Of a stretch of DNA of 64,000 bases, positions 18,313 to 27,012 are shown one piece after another. The stretch comes from Pseudomonas sp. HMWF032 (lineage in GTDB: Bacteria; Pseudomonadota; Gammaproteobacteria; Pseudomonadales; Pseudomonadaceae): positions 298,712-362,711 of the forward strand of contig NZ_QAIG01000013.1 of NCBI RefSeq assembly GCF_003060885.1, given 5' to 3'. The notes under the pieces are model-generated. The model was not told where the DNA came from, searched no databases, and was given only the letters and a program-made list of their open reading frames with translations. Position numbers and translations under genes: made by a program. Every line of letters begins with the position of its first letter. Within the stretch, counting starts at the first letter, position 1.

Positions 18313-19371
18313 ATGCCTCGCCTGTTTGCCGCCTTCCTGCTCACCCTGACACCATTGCTGGCCAGTGCCGAGGAGGTGATCCGGGTCTACAACTGGAACG
18401 ACTACATCGCCCCGCAGGTACTGAAAGACTTCGAGGCGCAAACCGGCATCCGCGTGGACTACCGCACTTACAGCACCGCCGAAGAGCTGGCTGCTGTACT
18501 GGCCAGCGGCGAAGCCGTCGACGTGGCCGTGCCTTCGCATGACGCACTGCCGACACTGATCAAGAACGGCAACATTCAGCCGCTGGATTTCAGCCTGTTG
18601 CCTCATCGCAAACACCTCGACAAACAACTGCTCAGCACCCTGGTCGCCCTCGACCCCGCCAACCGCCATGCATTGCCCTACCTGTGGGGCGCAGTCGGTC
18701 TGGCGATCAACACACCACAAGCAGAAGCAGCCTTTGGCGGCCCGCTGCCCAATAGCTGGAGCCTGCTGTTTGATGCCGAACAAAGCTCACGCCTGGCCAC
18801 GTGTGGCATGAGCGTACTGGACGCTCCTGACGAGACCCTGACCCTGCTGCTCAACTATCAGGGCCGCAGTCTGGCGCGCAGCGCACCGAGCCGCATCGAG
18901 CGCTCCAGCAGCGTCCTGGATGATCTGCGGCCGAATCTGCGTTACGTCGACAGCGAGCGCTATATCGACGACCTCAACCAGGGCAAGCTGTGCGTGGCTA
19001 TGGCCTGGGTCGGTGATGCACTGGCAGCAGCTGATGCGGGTCAGCCGGTGCGTTTCGTGGTGCCTGACGAAGGTTCAATCCTGTTTATCGACAACCTGGT
19101 GATCCCCAGCAGCGCCAAGCGCGTCGACCTGGCCCACCGCTTTATCGACTACCTGATGCAGCCCAAAGTCGCCGCACTGATCACTGCCGAAACCCTGTAC
19201 CCCAGCGGCAACGCCGACTCCCGCGAGTTTCTCGATGAAGCCCTGCGCAACCAGCCGGATCTCTACCCGGACCGCGACACCAAACGCCGCCTGCATCCCC
19301 TGGAAACCCTGCCAGAAAAGCACAGCGCGACCCGCGATGCCGTATGGACGCGCTTTCGCGATGGCAGTTGA
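18313..19371 (+). CDS. Divergent polyamine-binding-like periplasmic protein beside spuI
   Basis: A 352-residue PotF/SpuD-type binding protein with signal peptide MPRLFAAFLLTLTPLLASA and the family opening IRVYNWNDYIAPQVLKDFE. GGAG at 18303-18306 supports the ATG at 18313. It keeps the fold but differs at pocket positions: YNWSDY is [13 protein letters not shown] is TYSTAEE, and the SpuE Trp position is Phe in DEGSILFIDN. P. aeruginosa has a similar unassigned gene (PA0295) at the same place. It has its own position after a terminator and no adjacent permease genes, so it may feed SpuFGH, sense polyamines, or bind something else. Confidence 0.88.
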   Translation: MPRLFAAFLLTLTPLLASAEEVIRVYNWNDYIAPQVLKDFEAQTGIRVDYRTYSTAEELAAVLASGEAVDVAVPSHDALPTLIKNGNIQPLDFSLLPHRKHLDKQLLSTLVALDPANRHALPYLWGAVGLAINTPQAEAAFGGPLPNSWSLLFDAEQSSRLATCGMSVLDAPDETLTLLLNYQGRSLARSAPSRIERSSSVLDDLRPNLRYVDSERYIDDLNQGKLCVAMAWVGDALAAADAGQPVRFVVPDEGSILFIDNLVIPSSAKRVDLAHRFIDYLMQPKVAALITAETLYPSGNADSREFLDEALRNQPDLYPDRDTKRRLHPLETLPEKHSATRDAVWTRFRDGS

Positions 19372-19388
19372 GTGAAAAACAGATAGAT

Positions 19389-19441
19389 GGGAGGGGCTTC
19401 AGCCGCGACAAGAACAACAGCTCGCCGCTAAAGCGCCTCCC
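19389..19441. repeat. REP-like inverted pair
   Basis: GGGAGGGGCTTCAGCCGCGA at 19389-19408 faces its near-complement TCGCCGCTAAAGCGCCTCCC at 19422-19441 across 13 bases. This matches the shape of Pseudomonas REP sequences arranged as an inverted pair. It lies between convergent genes and may double as a bidirectional terminator. Confidence 0.7.
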
Positions 19442-19457
19442 GCAAAAGGCCCGGCGC

Positions 19458-20822
19458 TTACTTGACCAGCTGACGCCAGGCTTTCAGCGAACCGATGGTC
19501 AGCAACTGCGCCTTGCGCGCAGCCAGCACTTCCGGATCAATTACTTGATTGGCCAGTTCCGCCAGCTTGTTCAGTTCACCGTACAGACGGTCGACTTCCG
19601 GCACTTCCAGTACCTCACGGGCCAGATGCAGCCAGACCAGCAGGCGCTCGATGCGCGGCAGCTGTTCGGCCAGGTCTTCCGGCTGCTGCTGGTAACGACG
19701 CAGTTGCAGGGCAGCGCCTTCTTCAGCAATCAACGTCGGCAACCAGTTGCCCAGCGGCGCAGCGCCCTGGCGATTACCACGGTTGTTACGCTCCACCGTC
19801 CAGCTGCGGGCCAATAGCCAGCGCGACAGGTTCAGCGAGAACAGCCCCCAACGATTGCCCTGCAGTTCAGCTGCAAACAATGCCGGAGCGTTCTTGCGCA
19901 GGCTGTCCTTGTCCTGCCCGGCCAGAACGCGTGGGCGCCATTCCAGCAGCAAGGCATCCAGCAATTCACGCAAGGCATGGCTGCTGGCACGCGGCGCGGC
20001 CTGACCCAGGCTGCCGAGCAATGCACGCAGGCCGATCAGCTGCTCCAGCCAGTCGACCAACAAACGCCAGTGGCCATTAAAGCGGTACTGCTCGGCCAGG
20101 CGCTGACTGCTGCCCAGCAGGTGCCAACCCAGTGCCGCAACGCTGTCATCCAGACTGGTTTCCGCGCTCAGGCTCGGTGCCGGCAGGCTCAGGCTGTAGC
20201 TGCCAGCATCGAACAGGCGGTAACCGCGCTCGGCCTTGCTGATATCGCAGGGCATCAGCGCCAGGTCGGCCGCCAACTCAGCGGCCAGCTCCAGCAGCGC
20301 TTCGGGCTCGCCCTGACGCAGCTCCAGCTCCAGCTCGCAGATTTCTTCTTCGCCTTCGCCGGCAATCACCTTACCGAGGTCCAGCGCCGCCTCAATCACC
20401 ACCTTGGCCTTGCCACGGCCCCAGGCGATTTCCGCCTTCTCGCGAACAAAGTCGGTGGTGAAGATCGGCACCAGCCGCTTTTTATCCAGCCCAGCCAGGG
20501 CCGACGGCCAGCAGCTGTCATCGAGCCTCTTCAGATCCAGCTTGGCCTTGGCCAGGTTCCAGTCCCACTCATTGCGCTCGGACAAACCGGCCACGCTCTG
20601 CCCGCGGGTTTTCAGGGTCTGGATAAACTGCTCGCCATCACGGCGCACGCGCAGCGCCACTTTGGCCGCCGCCAGGTCACGCTCGGGGGTGTCGAAGTAC
20701 TGATTGAACAGTTCGCACTGCTCCCAACCACTCTTGTTGCGCTTCTTCAGCAGCGGATGCTCACGCAAGGCGGCCAGGGTCTCGCGGCTGATGCGCAGCT
20801 TGATTTCGGTTTCTTTGACCAT
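19458..20822 (-). CDS. CYTH-CHAD domain protein (inorganic triphosphatase family)
   Basis: A 454-residue protein. The N-terminal CYTH domain (about 1-200) carries the E-x-E-x-K signature (Glu4, Glu6, Lys8 in KETEIKL), with charged strand motifs VALRVRRDGEQFIQTLKTRG, RNEWDWNL and ICELELELRQG lining a triphosphate tunnel. The C-terminal CHAD domain (about 230-454) is alpha-helical and rich in Arg/His, suited to polyphosphate binding. Family members such as E. coli YgiF hydrolyse inorganic triphosphate. It is downstream of the phosphate carrier gene pitA, which fits phosphate or polyphosphate metabolism. Confidence 0.88.
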   Translation of the reverse strand: MVKETEIKLRISRETLAALREHPLLKKRNKSGWEQCELFNQYFDTPERDLAAAKVALRVRRDGEQFIQTLKTRGQSVAGLSERNEWDWNLAKAKLDLKRLDDSCWPSALAGLDKKRLVPIFTTDFVREKAEIAWGRGKAKVVIEAALDLGKVIAGEGEEEICELELELRQGEPEALLELAAELAADLALMPCDISKAERGYRLFDAGSYSLSLPAPSLSAETSLDDSVAALGWHLLGSSQRLAEQYRFNGHWRLLVDWLEQLIGLRALLGSLGQAAPRASSHALRELLDALLLEWRPRVLAGQDKDSLRKNAPALFAAELQGNRWGLFSLNLSRWLLARSWTVERNNRGNRQGAAPLGNWLPTLIAEEGAALQLRRYQQQPEDLAEQLPRIERLLVWLHLAREVLEVPEVDRLYGELNKLAELANQVIDPEVLAARKAQLLTIGSLKAWRQLVK

Positions 20823-20856
20823 GGTCGACTCTTGCGGAATTGATTAAAAGGATGGC

Positions 20857-21001
20857 CCTGAGAACCTGCTTACGATCTGCTCAGTGCGACCCGAAGGGCG
20901 AGTGAAACGAGTCATGCTCATTTACAACTCACAAACTGCGCGTCCTCGGCTGTTTTGCCTTGTCTGGCTCTAGCTCGCGAGATCGCAAACAGGCCCTAAG
21001 G
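20857..21001. repeat. MITE-like intergenic repeat with imperfect terminal inverted repeats
   Basis: About 145 bases between pitA and the CYTH-CHAD gene. The left end CCTGAGAACCTGCTTACGATCT is a near inverted copy of the right end AGATCGCAAACAGGCCCTAAGG. No coding potential. It resembles interspersed repeats that I recall from other pseudomonad genomes, but copy number in this genome cannot be seen from one window. Confidence 0.5.
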
Positions 21002-21005
21002 CCAC

Positions 21006-21027
21006 AAAGCCGCCCGAAGGCGGCTTT
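21006..21027 (-). terminator. Hairpin terminator after pitA
   Basis: On the - strand AAAGCCGCC-TTCG-GGCGGCTTT, a 9-base stem with a UUCG loop, 24 bases past the pitA stop. Only three T residues follow the stem core, so termination may be partial. Confidence 0.75.
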
Positions 21028-21050
21028 GCGTAACGCACTGCGTGTCGAGC

Positions 21051-22523
21051 TTAGACGAACAACTTCACGCCCAACCAGAATAAGCCGGCAGACAGCGAGA
21101 TGGTGATCGGCAGGGTCAGCACCCAGGCGGTCAGGATATTGCGTACGGTACCGAACTGCAGGCCACTTTTGTTGGCCACCATGGTACCGGCTACACCAGA
21201 AGACAACACATGGGTGGTCGACACTGGCAGGCTGTAGACGTTGGCCAGGCCAATGGCGATGGATGCTGTGATCTGCGCACTCATGCCCTGGGCGTAGGTC
21301 ATGCCCTGCTTGCCGATCTTCTCGCCAACGGTCAGAACCACGCGCTTCCAGCCGACCATGGTGCCGATACCCAGCGCCAGGGCGACCGCGAGGATGACCC
21401 AGAACGGCGCATATTCGGTGGTGGCGGTGAGGTCCTTACGCAGTTTGGCCAGGTCAGCCACTTCACGCTTGGGCAGGTTATCCAGCTTGCCGACCTTCTT
21501 CGCCGTGTCATCCAGGCACAGCAGGTAGCGCCGCGCCTGGGTGCGCTGCTCTTCGGACATCTGCTTGTAGTCGGTGACGCCTTCGATGGTCTTCAGCAGG
21601 GTCGCGATGGTCAGCTCGGTGAGCTTGGCGTCACAGCGGAACTTGGCCGGCAACTCGGTGGTGCCGTTCTTGCCCAGCGCCAGGTATTCGCTCAACGCGT
21701 CGTGGTTGCGCTCGTAGAACTGGCTGAGGTGAATGGCGGCGTCGCGGGTGCGCTCGATCTGGTAAGTGGTGCTGTTCAGATCAAGGACGAACTGTGCCGG
21801 CACGATACCGATCAGCACCAGCATGATCAGGCCGATCCCCTTCTGCCCGTCGTTGGAGCCGTGCACGAAGCTCACGCCCATGGCCGAGGCGATCAGCACC
21901 ACGCGATTCCAAAACGGCGGCTTGTTCTTGCCTTTGATCTCCTTGCGGGTCTCTGGCGTTTCATGCATTTTCGAGCCGCCCCACATGCGCTTGAGCGCCA
22001 GCAGCAGCAGCGCCGCAACGGCAAAACCGGCTAGCGGAGACAGCAGCAGGGAAAGGCCGATGTCGATCGCCTTCTGCCAGTTCACCCCTTCGCTCAAGGC
22101 GATATCGGAGATCAACGCGTGAGCCAGGCCGACACCGAGGATCGAACCGATCAGGGTGTGGGAACTGGATGCCGGAATGCCCAGGTACCAGGTACCGAGG
22201 TTCCAGGCGATGGCCGCACTGAGCATGGAAAACACCATGACCAGGCCATAGGCAGTGTTGGAATTGATCAACAGCTCGACCGGCAGCAGGTGCACGATGG
22301 CATACGCCACGCCCACGCCGCCAAGCAGCACACCGAGAAAGTTGAAGATACCGGAGAAGATCACGGCCAGATGCGGCGGCATGGCCTTGGTATAGATCAC
22401 AGTGGCGACTGCGTTGGCAGTGTCATGGAAACCGTTGATAAATTCGAAGGTCAGAACAAAGGCCAGAGCAAGCACCAGGCTCACAGCAACCCATGCATCG
22501 AGTCCGTTAAAGAGTTCAAACAT
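21051..22523 (-). CDS. pitA: Low-affinity inorganic phosphate transporter PitA
   Basis: A 490-residue inner-membrane PiT-family carrier that imports metal-phosphate with protons. The duplicated PiT signatures are visible: FEFINGFHDTANAVATVIYTKAM near 25-48 with IPASSSHTLIGSILG, and SFVHGSNDGQKGIGLIMLVLIG with VYSLPVSTTHVLSSGVAG in the second half. Around ten hydrophobic segments, with a large soluble loop (about 250-370) between the halves. It is divergent from argE. In P. aeruginosa a DUF47/PhoU-like gene is linked to this transporter; none is present here. Confidence 0.93.
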   Translation of the reverse strand: MFELFNGLDAWVAVSLVLALAFVLTFEFINGFHDTANAVATVIYTKAMPPHLAVIFSGIFNFLGVLLGGVGVAYAIVHLLPVELLINSNTAYGLVMVFSMLSAAIAWNLGTWYLGIPASSSHTLIGSILGVGLAHALISDIALSEGVNWQKAIDIGLSLLLSPLAGFAVAALLLLALKRMWGGSKMHETPETRKEIKGKNKPPFWNRVVLIASAMGVSFVHGSNDGQKGIGLIMLVLIGIVPAQFVLDLNSTTYQIERTRDAAIHLSQFYERNHDALSEYLALGKNGTTELPAKFRCDAKLTELTIATLLKTIEGVTDYKQMSEEQRTQARRYLLCLDDTAKKVGKLDNLPKREVADLAKLRKDLTATTEYAPFWVILAVALALGIGTMVGWKRVVLTVGEKIGKQGMTYAQGMSAQITASIAIGLANVYSLPVSTTHVLSSGVAGTMVANKSGLQFGTVRNILTAWVLTLPITISLSAGLFWLGVKLFV

Positions 22524-22669
22524 GGCGGTTTTGTGACTGTTTGAGATTGGGGGCGCGGATTATGCCAGAAGCAGGGTGCCTGCGCGCGCTGGATTCGACG
22601 ACCAGCCTGCAGCCTTCTATTCGCCCAGCCAGGCTCCTATGATGGCCGAACTGCCTGTGGAGACTGTCG

Positions 22670-23848
22670 ATGACCCTGCCTTCCTTTAAAGAGCAATTCG
22701 CCGCGCTGATCGCTGCGCCCTCGGTGAGTTGCACCCAGGCGCACTGGGATCAGTCCAACCGCGCGGTGATCGATTTACTGTCGAACTGGCTTACGGATCT
22801 CGGCTTCACCTGCGAGGTGCAGGAAATATCTCGTGGCAAATTCAACCTGCTCGCCAGCTATGGCAGCGGTCCTGGCGGCCTGGTGCTGGCCGGGCACAGC
22901 GACACCGTGCCATTCGATGCCGCGCTGTGGCAGACCGACCCACTGAAGCTCACCGAAGTCGATGGCCGCTGGGTGGGCCTCGGCAGTTGTGACATGAAGG
23001 GCTTTTTCGCCCTGATCATCGAAGCCGTGCAACCCCTGCTGGAGCAGCGCTTCCAACAACCGCTGCTGATCCTCGCCACCTGCGACGAAGAAAGTTCGAT
23101 GTCTGGCGCCCGCGCCCTGGCGCAAGCCGGACGGCCGCTGGGCCGTGCGGCGGTGATCGGTGAGCCGACCGGATTGAAGCCGATTCGCCTGCACAAGGGG
23201 GTGATGATGGAGCGCATCGACATCCTCGGGCAAAGTGGTCACTCCTCCGATCCGCGCCTCGGCCACAGCGCCCTGGAAGCCATGCAGGACGTGATGCTGG
23301 AGCTACGCGGCCTGCGCGCGCAGTGGCAGCGCGAGTACAACAACCCGCAATTCAGCGTGCCACAGCCGACCTTGAACTTCGGCTGCATCCACGGCGGCGA
23401 CAACCCCAACCGCATCTGCGGCCAGTGTTCACTGGAGTTCGACCTGCGCCCGCTGCCCGGCATGCAGCCGGAAATACTCCGCGCGGCGATCCGCCAGAAG
23501 CTGCAGCCGCTGGCCGAGCAGCATCAGGTGAAGATCGATTTTGCCCCGCTGTTCCCTAGCGTGCCGCCGTTCGAGCAGGCCGCCGACGCCGAGCTGGTGC
23601 GCCTGGCCGAACGCCTCACCGGGCACAGCGCCACAGCAGTGGCATTTGGCACCGAAGCGCCTTATCTTCAGCAACTTGGTTGCGAAACCCTGGTGCTCGG
23701 CCCCGGCGATATCGACTGCGCCCACCAGCCTGGGGAATACCTGGAAATGTCACGTTTGCAGCCTACTGTGCGTCTGCTGCAGCAACTGATTGAACATTAC
23801 TGCCTACAAGCCAAACACCCTGTGTTATCCGGAGGAGAGAACGCGTGA
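22670..23848 (+). CDS. argE: Acetylornithine deacetylase ArgE
   Basis: A 392-residue M20-family zinc amidohydrolase that removes the acetyl group from N-acetylornithine, or a close homologue. Metal ligands are seen in VLAGHSDTVPF (His and Asp), GLGSCDMKGFFAL, ATCDEESSMSGA and IGEPT; a dimerisation domain lies around 180-290 (GQSGHSSDPRLGHSALEAM). GGAG is present near 22657. Pseudomonads also have ArgJ, which recycles acetyl groups, so this enzyme's flux role may be minor. argA follows 103 bases later on the same strand. Confidence 0.92.
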   Translation: MTLPSFKEQFAALIAAPSVSCTQAHWDQSNRAVIDLLSNWLTDLGFTCEVQEISRGKFNLLASYGSGPGGLVLAGHSDTVPFDAALWQTDPLKLTEVDGRWVGLGSCDMKGFFALIIEAVQPLLEQRFQQPLLILATCDEESSMSGARALAQAGRPLGRAAVIGEPTGLKPIRLHKGVMMERIDILGQSGHSSDPRLGHSALEAMQDVMLELRGLRAQWQREYNNPQFSVPQPTLNFGCIHGGDNPNRICGQCSLEFDLRPLPGMQPEILRAAIRQKLQPLAEQHQVKIDFAPLFPSVPPFEQAADAELVRLAERLTGHSATAVAFGTEAPYLQQLGCETLVLGPGDIDCAHQPGEYLEMSRLQPTVRLLQQLIEHYCLQAKHPVLSGGENA

Positions 23849-23951
23849 AGCTGCCCCAACTGCGACGATAAAACCGCTGCTCTCGGCTGCCGCCTGGCGC
23901 GTCCCCGCGCCGCTCCCATGCGTTCCGTTTTCGACACAGGTTCTTCACGCA

Positions 23952-25250
23952 ATGCACGACCACGTCAACTGGCTCCGCCACGCTTCGCCCTATATCAATG
24001 CCCACCGCGACTGCACCTTTGTGGTGATGCTGCCGGGCGAGGGTGTTGCTCACCCGAATTTCGGCAATATCGTCCACGACCTGGTGCTGCTGCACAGCCT
24101 CGGCGTACGCCTGGTACTGGTGCACGGCTCGCGCCCGCAGATCGAGGCACGCCTGGCCAACAACGGCCTGACGCCACGCTTTCACCGTGACCTGCGGATC
24201 ACCGACAGCCCGACCCTGGAATGCGTGATCGATGCCGTCGGCCAGCTGCGCATCGCCATCGAAGCGCGCCTGTCGATGGACATGGCGCGCTCGCCGATGC
24301 AGGGTTCGCGCCTGCGCATTACCAGCGGCAACTTTGTCACTGCGCGGCCGATTGGCGTGGTCGATGGCGTCGACTACCACCACACCGGCGAAGTGCGGCG
24401 CATCGACCGCAAGGGCATTAATCGCCAGCTGGATGAGCGCAGCATCGTCCTGCTGTCGCCACTCGGTTATTCGCCCACTGGGGAGATCTTCAACCTGGCC
24501 TGCGAAGACGTCGCCACCCGCGCCGCCATCGACCTGGACGCCGACAAGCTGCTGCTGTTCGGCGCCGAATGCGGTCTGCTCGACGAAGCCGGCAAACTGG
24601 TGCGCGAACTGCGCCCGCAGCAAGTACCCGCGCATCTGCAACGCTTGGGCAGTAGCTATCAGGCGGAGCTGCTGGATGCCGCCGCCGAAGCCTGCAAGGC
24701 CGGGGTACGGCGCAGCCATATCGTCAGCTATGCGGAAGATGGAGCGCTGCTTAGCGAGCTGTTCACCCGCACCGGCAACGGCACCCTGGTGGCCCAGGAG
24801 CAGTTCGAGTCGCTGCGCGAGGCGACCATCGAAGACGTCGGCGGACTGATCGAACTGATCACCCCACTGGAAGACCAGGGCATTCTGGTACGCCGCTCAC
24901 GCGAGGTGCTGGAACGAGAGATCGAACAGTTCAGCATTGTCGAACGCGAAGGGCTGATTATCGCCTGCGCCGCGCTGTACCAGATTGCCGAGTCGGATTT
25001 CGGCGAGCTGGCATGCCTGGCGGTCAACCCGGCCTACCGCCATGGCGGACGCGGTGATGAGTTGCTCGAACGCATCGAAGAACGCGCCCGCGCCCAGGGC
25101 CTGAAAACCCTGTTCGTACTTACCACGCGCACGGCCCACTGGTTCCGCGAACGCGGCTTTATGCCCAGCAGCGTCGACCGCCTGCCGGCTGCGCGCGCCT
25201 CGCTGTACAACTACCAGCGCAACTCGCAGGTGTTTGAAAAGGCGCTGTAG
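23952..25250 (+). CDS. argA: N-acetylglutamate synthase ArgA
   Basis: A 432-residue enzyme for the first step of arginine synthesis. The N-terminal amino-acid-kinase-like domain (about 1-285, starting HDHVNWLRHASPYINAHRDCTFVVMLPGEGV) senses arginine in this family. The C-terminal GNAT domain (about 290-432) has LACLAVNPAYRHGGRGDELLERIEERA for acetyl-CoA binding and TRTAHWFRERGF. The ATG at 23952 fits the usual family start; an upstream in-frame extension to 23790 overlaps argE and is non-homologous. The stop codon lies inside a GTAGG-type repeat. Confidence 0.95.
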   Translation: MHDHVNWLRHASPYINAHRDCTFVVMLPGEGVAHPNFGNIVHDLVLLHSLGVRLVLVHGSRPQIEARLANNGLTPRFHRDLRITDSPTLECVIDAVGQLRIAIEARLSMDMARSPMQGSRLRITSGNFVTARPIGVVDGVDYHHTGEVRRIDRKGINRQLDERSIVLLSPLGYSPTGEIFNLACEDVATRAAIDLDADKLLLFGAECGLLDEAGKLVRELRPQQVPAHLQRLGSSYQAELLDAAAEACKAGVRRSHIVSYAEDGALLSELFTRTGNGTLVAQEQFESLREATIEDVGGLIELITPLEDQGILVRRSREVLEREIEQFSIVEREGLIIACAALYQIAESDFGELACLAVNPAYRHGGRGDELLERIEERARAQGLKTLFVLTTRTAHWFRERGFMPSSVDRLPAARASLYNYQRNSQVFEKAL

Positions 25251-25330
25251 GTTGGCGTTGAGCGTAGCGAAGCGCAACTGACGAGGCCGGATCGCTGGGC
25301 TTCGTCGCGCGGCTACTCAACCCAACCTAC
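25247..25330. repeat. GTAGGTTGG-type inverted repeat overlapping the argA stop
   Basis: GTAGGTTGGCGTTGAGCGTAG at the left and CTACTCAACCCAACCTAC at the right form an imperfect palindrome with an internal AGCGAAGCGCAAC/GGCTTCGTCGCG core. Further copies or halves occur at 32885-32967, 33001-33037 and 45668-45701. It separates convergent argA and the tetR-like gene and may act as a terminator. Confidence 0.7.
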
Positions 25331-25343
25331 GCCTAGCGGCGCC

Positions 25344-25976
25344 CTACAGATTGCGTTTCGGCAGATGGGGTGGCAGGTACAAACCTAAATAGGCATCGAA
25401 CACCCGCATACCTTCTTCGGCCATACGCTGGGTGATGGTGCCGTGCAGTTGCACCGAGCGGGCGTAGACGCGGTCGCCCAGTTCCATGGCTAGGGCGAAC
25501 ACATCGACATCGTCCGGCAGTTGCGGCAGGGGGAAGTGGCGGTCGAAGACCTGCTGCATCAACTGGCCCAGTTCAATGTCGTGCTGACGATCGGCCTGGG
25601 TCACCTCGGTCAGCCCGTGTTGGGCGAGAATCAGCTGGCGGGCGGCGGCGTCGGCGGCGTAGATCGCCAGCATGCGCTGTTCGATCAGGCGCGACAGATC
25701 ACGCCAGTCGCGCAACGCGTCATGCACCACCGGCGCTTGCAGGCAATCGCGAAAGGCCTGGTGCACATCGGCGGTCAGCGCTTCCAGCAGTGCCGGCACG
25801 CTGGCAAAAAAGTGATAGACCGATGACGGCGGAATCGCCGCGCGTTCGGCCACGTTGTAGATCGACAGACTGGCCACGCCCTGCTCGGCCAGCAATTCGC
25901 GGGCGGCGGCCAGAATGCCGGTGATGCGGCTCTGACTACTGGCGCGGGGTTTGCGGACAACGGCTGGGCGGGACAT
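25344..25976 (-). CDS. TetR/AcrR family transcriptional regulator
   Basis: A 210-residue repressor-type protein. The N-terminal HTH (about 15-65) reads SRITGILAAARELLAEQGVASLSIYNVAERAAIPPSSVYHFF, the classical TetR pattern. The C-terminal ligand domain gives no clue to the inducer. It is monocistronic between repeats, so its target is not obvious from neighbours; the 24-base palindrome 73 bases upstream may be its own operator. Confidence 0.9.
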   Translation of the reverse strand: MSRPAVVRKPRASSQSRITGILAAARELLAEQGVASLSIYNVAERAAIPPSSVYHFFASVPALLEALTADVHQAFRDCLQAPVVHDALRDWRDLSRLIEQRMLAIYAADAAARQLILAQHGLTEVTQADRQHDIELGQLMQQVFDRHFPLPQLPDDVDVFALAMELGDRVYARSVQLHGTITQRMAEEGMRVFDAYLGLYLPPHLPKRNL

Positions 25977-26048
25977 GGCGAGACTCAGAGCAGGGAATCA
26001 AGGGGTGATGACGGTTCGCCGCCTACCCTACACCGAACCCATAGCTCG

Positions 26049-26072
26049 AATAAAATCCACGACGGTTTTATT
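26049..26072. promoter_or_regulatory. Palindrome upstream of the tetR-like gene
   Basis: AATAAAA and TTTTATT arms separated by ten bases, 73 bases upstream of the start at 25976. A candidate operator of the TetR-like protein; a chance AT-rich hairpin is the alternative. Confidence 0.3.
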
Positions 26073-26107
26073 GACGACAAAGATGCCCGGAGTGCGTCCG
26101 GGCGCGC

Positions 26108-26188
26108 AGGGTGGATCGGGGCGCGTAGTTGGCGCTGTGCTCATCCATCAAGGCCATCGGTGGATGAGTGAAGCGCCATCCACCCTAC
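26108..26188. repeat. GTAGGGTGGAT-type inverted repeat downstream of trpA
   Basis: AGGGTGGAT (26108-26116) and ATCCACCCTAC (26178-26188) with inner GGCGC/GCGCC and CATCCATC/GGTGGATG pairs. It is the same family as 47569-47637. It lies just past the trpA stop, where it may act as a 3' hairpin. Confidence 0.7.
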
Positions 26189-26202
26189 GACTCAGATCCA
26201 CG

Positions 26203-27012
26203 TCAGACGCGCGCGCTGCGCACACCTTCAGCCAGCGCGCTGCACAGGCTCAGCACGCCGTCTATGGCCTGTGCGTCGCTTGTGGCATTGGCAATCTGGT
26301 CGATCAGCGCCGAGCCGACCACCACGCCTTCGGCCAGGCGGGCGATGGTTGCCGCGTGTTCCGGGGTGCGGATGCCGAAGCCGATGCACAGGGGCAGGTC
26401 GGTGTGGCGACGCAGACGGGTGACGGCCTGTTCGACGTGATCCAGCGTGGCTGCGCCGGCACCGGTCACACCGGCGACTGACACGTAGTAAACAAAGCCC
26501 GAGCTGCCGTTGAGCACTTTCGGCAGGCGCTTGTCGTCGGTGGTCGGGGTGGTCAGGCGGATAAAGTCCAGGCCCGCCGCCTGCGCCGGGTCGCACAGGT
26601 CAGCGTTATGCTCGGGCGGCAGGTCGACCACGATCAAACCGTCGACGCCGGCGTCTTTGGCTTCGGCGATAAACCGCTCAACGCCGTATTTGTGAATCGG
26701 GTTGAAGTAGCCCATCAGCACCAGCGGGGTCACTTGCTCGCCTTCGCGGAATGCGCGGACCATCTGCAGGGTTTTCGCCAGATCCTGACCGTTGTCCAGC
26801 GCACGGATGTTGGCCAACTGGATGGCCGGGCCATCGGCCATCGGGTCGGTGAAGGGCATGCCCAGTTCGATCACATCCGCACCGGCGGCGGGCAGGCCTT
26901 TAAGGATGGCCAGCGAGGTGTCGTAGTTCGGGTCGCCACCGGTGACGAAGGTCACCAGCGCGGCGCGGTTCTGTTGTTTCAGCTCGGCAAAGCGGCTTTG
27001 CAGGCGGCTCAT
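26203..27012 (-). CDS. trpA: Tryptophan synthase alpha subunit
   Basis: A 269-residue TIM-barrel subunit that cleaves indole-3-glycerol phosphate to indole for channelling to TrpB. Catalytic Glu is in [21 protein letters not shown] near residue 49, catalytic Asp in [14 protein letters not shown], and the phosphate loops are VAGVTGAGA and [10 protein letters not shown]. Its start overlaps the trpB stop as ATGA (27009-27012), so the two are translationally coupled. Confidence 0.97.
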   Translation of the reverse strand: MSRLQSRFAELKQQNRAALVTFVTGGDPNYDTSLAILKGLPAAGADVIELGMPFTDPMADGPAIQLANIRALDNGQDLAKTLQMVRAFREGEQVTPLVLMGYFNPIHKYGVERFIAEAKDAGVDGLIVVDLPPEHNADLCDPAQAAGLDFIRLTTPTTDDKRLPKVLNGSSGFVYYVSVAGVTGAGAATLDHVEQAVTRLRRHTDLPLCIGFGIRTPEHAATIARLAEGVVVGSALIDQIANATSDAQAIDGVLSLCSALAEGVRSARV

